Source of the DNA: a virus
Direction: 5' to 3' (one strand)
Length of the DNA: 37,585 nt
Virus record (IMG/VR): IMGVR_UViG_3300043409_001136
Location: 1 to 37,585 of that record
The position numbers and the translations under genes were made by a program. Positions 31,115-37,269 of this stretch are shown here, one piece after another. Every line of letters begins with the position of its first letter. The stretch's first letter is position 1. The notes beneath the pieces are model-generated. The model saw only the letters and a list, made by a program, of their open reading frames with translations. It made no database searches and had not been told where the DNA came from.

Positions 31115-31181
31115 GGTGTGTCCTCGGGTAGTAGTCGGTTGGTTGATTGCTGCGCCCGGTAGGCGCAGGGGTCAGGCAACT

Positions 31182-31382
31182 TTATGCGGCCAGCGTCACG
31201 TCATACCAGTCTGAATTCTTCTTCTCCATCTTCTTCGCCGCTGCTTGAGCATTTGTCATTTTTGAGTAGCTGCCGCTGAACTGCTTGCCGCCGCGGTCCG
31301 TGGTGAAGTACACCTCAAACGGACGGAGCTTGCCGGTTTGCGGGTTGTGCTCTACATGGATGGTTGCGGCTGGCTTTGTCAT
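31182..31382 (-). CDS. Small protein behind the divergent promoter
   Basis: 66 residues with ribosome site AAGGAAACG. Beta-rich first half (LRPFEVYFTTDRGGKQFSG) and Lys/Ala-rich helix (NAQAAAKKMEKKNSDWYD). Fold resembles small double-psi or DUF-type proteins but no family is recognised. First gene of the leftward transcript from 31430; the lipoprotein gene follows after a 67-bp gap containing a 7-bp stem-loop (31150-31168). Confidence 0.7.
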   Translation of the reverse strand: MTKPAATIHVEHNPQTGKLRPFEVYFTTDRGGKQFSGSYSKMTNAQAAAKKMEKKNSDWYDVTLAA

Positions 31383-31429
31383 GATCGTTTCCTTGTCTGC
31401 GGACCTGCGTTTGCTGATCCAGTGACGCT

Positions 31430-31458
31430 AGTATGCGCTCAATGAGCGCGGCGTGCAA
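31430..31458 (-). promoter_or_regulatory. Operator-promoter element, site 3 (leftward arm of divergent pair)
   Basis: Minus strand -35 TTGCAC (31458-31453), 17-bp spacer, -10 CATACT (31435-31430), containing CTCATTGAGCGCATACT. It serves the genes at 31382 and 31114. Site 4 lies 35 bp away and points the other way. Confidence 0.75.
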
Positions 31459-31492
31459 CTCTTTTTGCGCTGGATTTGCATGGCATCTCTTG

Positions 31493-31521
31493 TTGACCGC
31501 TTCGCTCAATGAGCGCATGAT
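31493..31521 (+). promoter_or_regulatory. Operator-promoter element, site 4 (rightward arm of divergent pair)
   Basis: -35 TTGACC (31493-31498), 17-bp spacer, -10 CATGAT (31516-31521), containing CTCAATGAGCGCATGAT (31505-31521). Predicted +1 near 31528, ~25-nt leader to ATG 31553. Strongest match to consensus in the window. Confidence 0.8.
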
Positions 31522-31552
31522 TGAGGCACTGAACAGCAACCGAGACGACGCC

Positions 31553-31828
31553 ATGACCCAGTTCCAGATCAACGCAGCCATGCAGCAGAAGTTCGCCCAA
31601 GCCGGCATCCCGCACGAGTCCATCAAGGTTTTCGGCGTCATCCGTCAACACGTCTACGTGACATGCATCAGCCGCAACACCGCCGACAGGTGGGCTCTGC
31701 TGCTGAACGGCGTGTTCCCAGGCTCGAAGATCGCATGTGTCCGCCATCAGTGGAACGCGGTCGAGAACAAGGGGACCAGCATGCGGCCGACAAAGCGCAG
31801 CGGGTGGCTTGTGGCTGTGGCCGGCTGA
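31553..31828 (+). CDS. Small protein, first rightward gene
   Basis: 91 residues; the frame extends upstream through the promoter, so ATG 31553 is chosen. It starts MTQFQINAAMQQKFAQAGIP and continues VFGVIRQHVYVTCISRNTADRW, an alpha-beta mix ending in a basic tail. No recognised family. First product of the rightward transcript. Confidence 0.65.
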   Translation: MTQFQINAAMQQKFAQAGIPHESIKVFGVIRQHVYVTCISRNTADRWALLLNGVFPGSKIACVRHQWNAVENKGTSMRPTKRSGWLVAVAG

Positions 31829-31866
31829 CCCGTCAAATTACCAACCAACCAACCGAAGGAACCGAA

Positions 31867-32355
31867 ATGAACATCAAGACCATGGGCCAAATCGAAATCA
31901 CGCATTGGGACGGACGAGTGCTGTACACGTACCAACCTGCGGATGCGTCAGGGCTCACAATGCGTCACGCACTGGAGTCCGCAAGCAGTAGCGGCGCTGA
32001 CCTGAGCGGCGCTGTCCTGATCGGCGCTGACCTGCGCGGCGCTGTCCTGATCGGCGCTGACCTGAGCGGCTCTGTCCTGATCGGCTCTGTCCTGCGCGGC
32101 GCTGACCTGCGCGGCGCAACGGTCTATGGCGTCAAGATCACCCGCGCCCCGGTTGTCGTTGACGGCCTGCACTGGCCCGTGCAAATCATCGACGGGCACA
32201 TCAAGATTGGGTGCCAGCTCCACGCGATCAGCGCATGGGCATCGTTTGATGACGCCGCAATCGCCGCAATGGACGGACGGGACGCGCTGCGATTCTGGCG
32301 CGAGCACAAGGCCGCGATCATGGCGCTGGCGGCACCGTTTCCCGTGACGGCCTGA
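31867..32355 (+). CDS. Pentapeptide-repeat protein
   Basis: 162 residues from ATG 31867 behind GAAGGAACCG. Residues ~43-85 are A(D/V)LxG pentapeptides (GADLSGAVLIGADLRG and following), which form a right-handed quadrilateral beta-helix; some such proteins mimic DNA and inhibit gyrase or other DNA enzymes. The repeat run is short (~9 units), and the following domain (VVVDGLHWPVQIIDGHIKIG to RFWREHKAAI) is common in phage pentapeptide proteins of unknown role. Encoded by near-identical 30-bp DNA repeats. Confidence 0.83.
   Translation: MNIKTMGQIEITHWDGRVLYTYQPADASGLTMRHALESASSSGADLSGAVLIGADLRGAVLIGADLSGSVLIGSVLRGADLRGATVYGVKITRAPVVVDGLHWPVQIIDGHIKIGCQLHAISAWASFDDAAIAAMDGRDALRFWREHKAAIMALAAPFPVTA
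31993..32119 (+). repeat. 30-bp tandem repeats encoding pentapeptides
   Basis: Units start at 31993, 32023 and 32053 with GGCGCTGACCTG, differing at one to three bases, followed by a partly degenerate 15-bp-phase copy to about 32119. Each 30-bp unit encodes two pentapeptides. Such arrays can lengthen or shorten by slippage without changing the frame. Confidence 0.85.
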
Positions 32356-32387
32356 CAACGCGCCACAGGCCTGGGCATGTTCTGGGC

Positions 32388-32416
32388 TTGTGGCTGTGGC
32401 TGGGTGATGATATGAT
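32388..32416 (+). promoter_or_regulatory. Promoter of the predicted small RNA
   Basis: -35 TTGTGG (32388-32393), 17-bp spacer, -10 TATGAT (32411-32416); predicted +1 near 32423. It does not contain the CTCAnTGAG element, so control should differ from the coding transcripts. Confidence 0.7.
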
Positions 32417-32422
32417 TTCACC

Positions 32423-32530
32423 TGTCTGATCTGAGTGGTGCCGGAGATGACGACAACATGAGCCCCGTGGCTCGCGTTCTCTGCCCGAAAGGGTCCGGCA
32501 CCACCGGAGAGCGCGAACCACGGGGTTTTT
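32423..32530 (+). ncRNA. Predicted ~108-nt RNA with interleaved helices and terminator
   Basis: Between the promoter and a T5 run (32526-32530) the RNA has helix A, GTGGTGCCGGA (32435-32445) with TCCGGCACCAC (32494-32504), 11 bp perfect; helix B, CCCCGTGGCTCGCGTTCTC (32463-32481) with GAGAGCGCGAACCACGGGG (32507-32525), 19 positions with one mismatch and one G-U; and a CCC-GAAA-GGG hairpin (32484-32493). The order is A-B-A'-B', a pseudoknot or switch topology. Helix B plus T5 is an intrinsic terminator. Short ORFs inside lack convincing ribosome sites. No known RNA family is recognised. It may be a free sRNA or an attenuator for the rha gene downstream. Confidence 0.65.
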
Positions 32531-32956
32531 GCGCTTCTGGACGGCAAGCGGAGTCTGTCGGTCGAGGGTTTGCGGCCGGTGTCAGGAAGCCCACAGCACA
32601 GCGGCAATGGTCGCGAACTGAGGCGGCGGGGCGGTCTGTAGTGCAGGGATACCAGCACCAGACGCAACGGCGGGGTGTAGAGGCATCGGGGCGAGTCTTA
32701 ACGCTCTGGCCGCTTGTCTATGCGCACAGAGGGTGCAAGCGCAGTGGAGGACTTGCCGGAACTGTCCCTGTCGTCAAGATTGGGAGTGCGGAACCGGTTC
32801 AGCAGGCCATGCAGGCGGCGGGCAACCGTTGTAAAGCTGCTGATAATCGTAGCGACCGGATAGCCGGCTCCGTGGATGATGAAGCCAAAGCTCACTGAGG
32901 TGGGCTAGGGGTTTCTTTGTCTTCACTTCCCTTCAGCCTCACCATGGATGATGAAC
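32531..32956. other. 426-bp stretch without a recognised gene
   Basis: It follows the RNA terminator and precedes the second rha gene. A rightward frame (32458-32898) and a leftward one (32698-32895) stay open, but neither has a ribosome site or recognisable protein features. A core copy of the operator, CTCACTGAG (32891-32899), lies ~50 bp before rha without the attached -10 hexamer. Confidence 0.5.
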
Positions 32957-33643
32957 ATGAGCAACATCACCAACATCCAGAAGACCATGAGCACCCGCGA
33001 GATCGCGGATCTGGTCGAGGCTCGCCACAACGACGTGACCGCCACGGTTGAGCGCCTGTTCGGCAAGGGGCTTTTACGATCAAGTCGTGAAACCCGCCGC
33101 GAGTTCACCGGAGGCCGCCCCGTCGATGTCTATGACCTGATCGAGCGCGACACGCATCTAGTCGTGTCCGGCTACAGCGACGAGCACCGCGCCAAGGTTA
33201 TCGACCGCTGGCAGGCACTGGAAGAGACCGCGGCGCAGGCATTGCCGCCGCGCGCCACGCTCACGCCAGTCTCATTCAAGGCCGAAGCGGATGCACTCAA
33301 GGCGATCATGGGCGACGACGAACTGAAGCGGCTGGCCCCGCTGCTGTGGCAAGAGATCACCGATGCGGCCCAGAACGCCATGCGCAATGTCATGGGGTCA
33401 ACGCTGGCCCTGCCCACACCAGACGCGCCGAAGCTGCTGGATGTCGTCGAGATCGCCAAGGCACACGGGATCGAGCTGCCTCAGAACCTGCGCGGCGCGG
33501 CCGGCAAGTACGTGAAGGCTCGCGTCACCGCCGTCGAGACGGAGCGTCTCATCAACGGCGCGATCCGCAAGTCATCCGCCTATGCCGACCATGCAGCCGT
33601 CGCCGCCGCGCTGCACGATTACATCGCCGGGCGCAAAGCCTGA
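32957..33643 (+). CDS. Second Rha-like regulatory protein
   Basis: 228 residues from ATG 32957, with weak GGA eight bases upstream; ATG 32948 and 32951 are in frame. Residues ~12-85 form the Rha pattern (MSTREIADLVEARHNDVTAT, then VERLFGKGL, YDLIERDTHLVVSGYSDEHR, IDRWQALE). The C-terminal half (LLDVVEIAKAHGIELPQNLR, then GAAGKYVKARV) is unlike the partial Rha at 1-436. Probable DNA-binding regulator. Confidence 0.8.
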   Translation: MSNITNIQKTMSTREIADLVEARHNDVTATVERLFGKGLLRSSRETRREFTGGRPVDVYDLIERDTHLVVSGYSDEHRAKVIDRWQALEETAAQALPPRATLTPVSFKAEADALKAIMGDDELKRLAPLLWQEITDAAQNAMRNVMGSTLALPTPDAPKLLDVVEIAKAHGIELPQNLRGAAGKYVKARVTAVETERLINGAIRKSSAYADHAAVAAALHDYIAGRKA

Positions 33644-33682
33644 CACTCACCACGGATGGCGACATCCAGACAAGGAATCGAA

Positions 33683-34087
33683 ATGACGAACGAACAGACG
33701 ATTGACGAGATCATGAAAGCCGCTGCCGATTCGGTGCTGGCCGAGATCGCGCACCACAACATGCCCAGCTCACTACGGGCCGGCGTGTGCGAGCGCAAGG
33801 AGACCGCGCTGCGCCACGCGATCACCGCCGCACTGGCCGCCAAGGATGCCGAGATCGAGCGGCCGAAGACGCAACTGGCCAAGCCTGCCGAGCCTGAGCT
33901 GGGGGAGTGGATCGAGTGGGCGGGCGGGCAGTGCCCGATTGCGGATGGCGTACTGTTTTCCGCAAAATTCCGCGATGGGGCCATCACAAACAAATACCGC
34001 CATGCGACAGAGTACAGATGGAGCCATGGCGGCGGCGATTTAGGGGTTATAGAGGCCGACATCGTGGCCTACCGGGTGCTGGCATGA
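33683..34087 (+). CDS. Hypothetical protein
   Basis: 134 residues from ATG 33683 behind AAGGAATCG. Helical N-half (TIDEIMKAAADSVLAEI and a coiled-coil-like AALAAKDAEIERPKTQL), then a beta-rich C-terminal domain (ADGVLFSAKFRDGAITNKY, HATEYRWSHGGGD) that recurs as a small phage module. Function unknown. Its stop overlaps the next start. Confidence 0.72.
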   Translation: MTNEQTIDEIMKAAADSVLAEIAHHNMPSSLRAGVCERKETALRHAITAALAAKDAEIERPKTQLAKPAEPELGEWIEWAGGQCPIADGVLFSAKFRDGAITNKYRHATEYRWSHGGGDLGVIEADIVAYRVLA

Positions 34088-34305
34088 CCGCCAAGCCACA
34101 CACCGCGCCAGTCTGCGAGCTGCTGGACCCGATGATCTACCCGCCACCGCGCGGGGTGCAACTGCTAGTTGTGACGCGTGGCGGAGTGCTGATTAAGGCG
34201 CCATGGGCACCGGACATGATCGCCTGGGGGCCGTTGCCGCAGATCCCAGAGACAGTCAAACTGCGCCAGCGCGAGATAGCCGAGCGGCTGCTCATCAAAG
34301 ATTGA
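34084..34305 (+). CDS. Hypothetical protein
   Basis: 73 residues, ATG 34084 overlapping the upstream stop (ATGA). PPPRGVQLLVVTRGGVLIKAP, WAPDMIAWGPLPQIP is the typical short phage domain beginning after LLDPMIYP; C-terminus helical. The stop codon overlaps the -35 box of promoter site 5. Confidence 0.72.
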   Translation: MTAKPHTAPVCELLDPMIYPPPRGVQLLVVTRGGVLIKAPWAPDMIAWGPLPQIPETVKLRQREIAERLLIKD

Positions 34306-34330
34306 TTGCCGCACTCACTGAGCGTATGAT
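34302..34330 (+). promoter_or_regulatory. Operator-promoter element, site 5
   Basis: -35 TTGATT (34302-34307), 17-bp spacer, -10 TATGAT (34325-34330), containing CTCACTGAGCGTATGAT (34314-34330). The ATG of the HTH gene begins at 34337, exactly the expected +1, so a leaderless mRNA is predicted. Confidence 0.8.
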
Positions 34331-34336
34331 GTCGCC

Positions 34337-34558
34337 ATGAACAAACCAACACCACAAGAGATCCTGTCGGCTCGCCTCGCTGCCAGCCAAAACCAGACCG
34401 ACGCAGCAGCAGAGATTGGAATGTCCCTGCGAGCGTGGCAGCAGTGGGAGTCCGGCGATCGCGGGATGAGCCCGCAGCTCTGGTCCATGTATCTGCTGCG
34501 GACCCACCAGCACCCAACCGAAAAAATCTCAAAAAAGCGAACGCGGCACGCTCAATGA
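34337..34558 (+). CDS. HTH (XRE-type) regulator
   Basis: 73 residues. EILSARLAASQNQTDAAAEI followed by GMSLRAWQQWESGDRGMSPQ is an XRE-type helix-turn-helix, with a basic C-terminus (EKISKKRTRH). There is no Shine-Dalgarno sequence; the start codon coincides with the predicted +1 of its promoter, as in lambda cI from PRM. Operator elements flank the gene on both sides (34314, 34551), making it the best candidate for the protein that binds them. It is too short to be a full CI. Confidence 0.75.
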   Translation: MNKPTPQEILSARLAASQNQTDAAAEIGMSLRAWQQWESGDRGMSPQLWSMYLLRTHQHPTEKISKKRTRHAQ

Positions 34559-34582
34559 GTGCATGATATCTACATGCGCTGA
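34551..34582 (+). promoter_or_regulatory. Operator-promoter element, site 6, with two-codon leader ORF
   Basis: CTCAATGAGTGCATGAT (34551-34567) supplies -10 CATGAT (34562-34567) but the -35 position (GAACGC) is poor, so activation may be needed. The predicted +1 is ATG 34574, which opens the ORF ATG-CGC-TGA (34574-34582). The real gene starts at 34611 behind GGAG. Confidence 0.6.
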
Positions 34583-34610
34583 ACGGTTCGGCGCAGAGAA
34601 GGAGAAGAGA

Positions 34611-34943
34611 ATGGACACTGAACAAATCAACCAGGCGACCCGCGCTTACGGTCGCGCACTGGCAGCCGGCCAATCCGGTGAAGCTGCGATGCGCGCGGCA
34701 TTCAGCTCGGTCTACGGCCTGGGCGGCCCGAGCATCAAGCGCGTCACGCTCAACGGCGTGGACCTCGTCGTCAGCTTTGACGGCGAGCCGGAAGATGGCT
34801 GGTCAATCATGGTGCAGCACGGAACGGACATCTCCGCGCTGCTGTCCGACGATCAAGTCGCCGTGATTGATCGTATCCTGCCCAAAGCGCCGGACGTGCT
34901 GATCGATAGCATGGGGTTCTCTGGCTCGGTGGGGGTGCGGTGA
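34611..34943 (+). CDS. Hypothetical protein
   Basis: 110 residues from ATG 34611 with AAGGAG upstream; the frame also opens at ATG 34563, but that lies in the -10 box. Helical N-half (EQINQATRAYGRALAAGQSG), beta-rich C-half (RVTLNGVDLVVSFDG, SIMVQHGTDISALL). Possible new regulator or inhibitor, no recognised family. Confidence 0.68.
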   Translation: MDTEQINQATRAYGRALAAGQSGEAAMRAAFSSVYGLGGPSIKRVTLNGVDLVVSFDGEPEDGWSIMVQHGTDISALLSDDQVAVIDRILPKAPDVLIDSMGFSGSVGVR

Positions 34944-35242
34944 TGACTCGCAAAATCGACATCGGAGGCCGCCAAGGTCGCGGCAATCCAAGGCTTGGCT
35001 TAGGCGAAGACGGCACGCTGATCGACCTGGACATTACCAAGCCTGCCGAGCACACGCATTCCGTGTGGGGTGATCTGGCAACGGGCGCCGGCCTGCTGGC
35101 GCCGGACAGCTACAGCGAGCCGGAAACAACGGATCTGCAGCTCGGGCCGATGACGCGGGGCGAACACCTAGCCAAGTGGCTGATGGTGTCGCTGGTGGTC
35201 TGCAGCTCCATCGCTGGCGCGGTAATCCTTGCAACGAACTGA
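34943..35242 (+). CDS. Small tail-anchored membrane protein
   Basis: 99 residues, ATG 34943 overlapping the upstream stop (TGATG). Hydrophilic N-terminal 70 residues and one C-terminal membrane helix (KWLMVSLVVCSSIAGAVILA), a tail-anchor layout that leaves the N-domain in the cytoplasm. Function unknown; candidate for superinfection control. Confidence 0.66.
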   Translation: MTRKIDIGGRQGRGNPRLGLGEDGTLIDLDITKPAEHTHSVWGDLATGAGLLAPDSYSEPETTDLQLGPMTRGEHLAKWLMVSLVVCSSIAGAVILATN

Positions 35243-35257
35243 AAACTGGAGAACGAG

Positions 35258-35350
35258 ATGAACGAACACGATTACTCGCTTCCCTCGCAAGAGGACACCG
35301 ACGCCTACCCGGTTGACGCCGCCGGCACGTACACGGGGGTGATGCTGTGA
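35258..35350 (+). CDS. 30-residue acidic peptide
   Basis: Clear ribosome site (GGAGAACGAG) before ATG 35258; the stop overlaps the GTG start of erf (GTGA). Product NEHDYSLPSQEDTDAYPVDA plus a short tail is strongly acidic. Coupling suggests it may regulate Erf translation or be a small protein in its own right. Confidence 0.55.
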   Translation: MNEHDYSLPSQEDTDAYPVDAAGTYTGVML

Positions 35351-35940
35351 GCAACATCAAAGCATGCGCGGCATTCGTCAAGGCTCAGGCGGCTTTCGGG
35401 CCAGCACTGAAAACCAGCGTCAACCCAGCGTTCAAATCGCGCTACTCTGACCTTGCGTCGTGCATCGATGCCGTCATGGAGGCGCTGAACGCCAACGGTC
35501 TGGCTCTCATGCAGATTCCAGCCGACTGCGAAAGCGGCGTGTGCGTCGAGACTCTGTTTGTGCATGAGTCCGGCGAGATCCTGCACGGCGGGAAGTTTCG
35601 CGCGCCAGTCACAAAGCAGGACGCGCAGGGCTACGGGTCAGCGACGACATACGCGCGACGCTATGGCCTCATGGCCGCATGCGGGATAGCTCCAGAGGAT
35701 GACGATGGCAACGCGGCAACAAAGGCAGCTCCACAGCGCGCAGCAGCGCCGACGCCGAAGCCAGCCTCAGCGCAAAGCATTGAGGCCATCGTTGCGCAGA
35801 TCGTCGCCGACACCAAGCGCGACCCGGCCTCAGCAGCCGCAAAGCTGGCGGAAAGCCCAGACGACCGCCGTGACGCGATCTGGGCAAAGCTGCCAGCAGA
35901 CACACAAACTGCGCTCACTGACAACTGGCCCGGAGCCTAA
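35347..35940 (+). CDS. erf: Erf-family single-strand annealing recombinase
   Basis: 197 residues from GTG 35347. The ERF signature is clear: TSVNPAFKSRYSDLASCIDA, LNANGLALMQ and GYGSATTYARRYGLMAACGI, followed by an Ala-rich linker and a short C-terminal helical domain. Erf anneals complementary strands and circularises or recombines phage DNA, consistent with P22-type headful packaging. Erf and Gp157 are neighbours as in many phages. Confidence 0.93.
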   Translation: MSNIKACAAFVKAQAAFGPALKTSVNPAFKSRYSDLASCIDAVMEALNANGLALMQIPADCESGVCVETLFVHESGEILHGGKFRAPVTKQDAQGYGSATTYARRYGLMAACGIAPEDDDGNAATKAAPQRAAAPTPKPASAQSIEAIVAQIVADTKRDPASAAAKLAESPDDRRDAIWAKLPADTQTALTDNWPGA

Positions 35941-35943
35941 GCC

Positions 35944-36447
35944 ATGACCACGCCATCCCTCTACACCATCGCCCAAGAGTACCGCCAGGCCTGTGACGTG
36001 CTGGCAGATATGGACATTGACGAGCAAACGCTGTCCGACACGCTCGAAAGCCTGTCCGGCAATCTGGAGGCAAAAGCGCTGAACGTCGCTGCGTTTCTGC
36101 GCGGACTGGAGGCCACAGCCGCCAGCATCAAGGAGGCCGAGGCAGCAATGAAGAAGCGCCGCGAGGCAATGGAGCGCCGCGCCGACAGCCTGAGGGGATA
36201 CCTGCTGTCCACCATGCTGCACACGGGCATCCGCAAGATTTCCGGCCCGTACCTGGAGCTTGCAGTACGACTCAAACCGGCCAGCGTCGAGATCGAGGAC
36301 GCTACGCAGATACCGGCTGACCTGCTGCGCATCCCCGAGCCGCCCGCGCCTGCGCCGGACAAGAAGGCGATTGCCGCAGCGATCAAGGCGGGGCGCGAAG
36401 TGCCTGGCGCGCGTCTGGCAGTGGGCGAGCGCCTGCACATCGGCTGA
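35944..36447 (+). CDS. Gp157-family protein
   Basis: 167 residues. A long coiled coil (KALNVAAFLRGLEATAASIK, then EAEAAMKKRREAMERRADSL), then RGYLLSTMLHTGIRKISGPYLE and the beta segment LAVRLKPASVEI define the siphovirus Gp157 family (linked in Streptococcus phages to phage resistance). It lies directly behind erf and may assist recombination. The basic C-terminus contains KKAIAAAIKAGREVPGARL. Confidence 0.88.
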   Translation: MTTPSLYTIAQEYRQACDVLADMDIDEQTLSDTLESLSGNLEAKALNVAAFLRGLEATAASIKEAEAAMKKRREAMERRADSLRGYLLSTMLHTGIRKISGPYLELAVRLKPASVEIEDATQIPADLLRIPEPPAPAPDKKAIAAAIKAGREVPGARLAVGERLHIG

Positions 36448-36495
36448 CGATCAACAACCACGGGCCGCACTGCGCGGCCCTGACGAGGAATGAGC

Positions 36496-37269
36496 ATGAC
36501 CAAGACCACCCCCACGCCCCGAGTGCGCGCCCTGAACCTCTACACCGTCGAGAGCAACGGCCAGCCAGTCGCGCAGGCCATGGCGATCAGCCAGGCCGAA
36601 GCCGTGCGCCAGTACGTCGAGAGCCAGCAGCAGCCAGTGCTGTCGGCGCGGCTGTCGTCGCCGCTCGAAGCGCGGTCGCTGGCCGGGCTGCCGCTGCTGC
36701 AGCGTGATCCGTCCGCGGTCGACACCAAGACGGCGGATCTGTTCGAGGCGACGCCGGCCGCTGACCATGTGGAGGGCATCCTCGCAATGGTCGAGCCGCT
36801 GGCGGCGGGCGGATTCTCCCCGTGTGGACGCTCGCTGGGCGACTGCGGCAAAGCGACGCAGACATGCGGCCGGGACGGGTGCGGCGTGGAGGTGGTCGAG
36901 ATGCCGCCGCAGCCGGCCATGCACCTGCACCGGTTCTTGGCGCTCGGAGACGAGGAGCCCGCCGCCGAGCAGCCGGGGGAGCTTGCCGAGCCGGTGGCGC
37001 TGGCTGCATCCGCCCCGGCTGGTGTCGCGCTGGGCTCTTCGGAGAGCGGCGCGGCAGATGCGCCCGCTGACAGCGAGCTGAAGCAGCAGGCCGAAGCAGC
37101 CGCAGCGCGCCGAGCGATGGGCGGGAAGCCGGTGGCGCTGTACCTGGACCCCGCGACCGGACAGACCTGGAGCGGGCGAGGACTGAAACCGAAGTGGCTG
37201 CTGGCCGCGATCGAAGCCGGCCGCACGCAAGACGAATTCCTGATTGATCCGAATGGAGCGCAAGAATGA
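36496..37269 (+). CDS. H-NS C-terminal domain protein with Cys cluster
   Basis: 257 residues from ATG 36496, six bases after GAGGA (ATG 36490 sits too close). Residues ~208-250 (LYLDPATGQTWSGRGLKPKW, then LLAAIEAGRTQDEFLI) match the H-NS-family DNA-binding domain with the T-W-S-G-R-G-x2-P-x-W signature. The N-terminal half has no H-NS dimerisation domain but a Cys cluster (SPCGRSLGDCGKATQTCGRD, then GCGVEV) and an Ala/Pro/Glu-rich linker. Possibly a xenogeneic silencer, an antagonist of host H-NS, or a Gp157-linked recombination protein. Confidence 0.72.
   Translation: MTKTTPTPRVRALNLYTVESNGQPVAQAMAISQAEAVRQYVESQQQPVLSARLSSPLEARSLAGLPLLQRDPSAVDTKTADLFEATPAADHVEGILAMVEPLAAGGFSPCGRSLGDCGKATQTCGRDGCGVEVVEMPPQPAMHLHRFLALGDEEPAAEQPGELAEPVALAASAPAGVALGSSESGAADAPADSELKQQAEAAAARRAMGGKPVALYLDPATGQTWSGRGLKPKWLLAAIEAGRTQDEFLIDPNGAQE

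Noticed and set aside
31150-31168. Stem-loop CTGCGCC/GGCGCAG as terminator between 31182 and 31114
   Set aside because: No U-tract follows on either strand, so the two leftward genes are treated as one transcript.
32458-32898. 146-residue rightward ORF overlapping the predicted RNA
   Set aside because: No ribosome site, no recognisable protein pattern, and it begins inside the terminator hairpin of the RNA; open frames of this length are common at this GC content.
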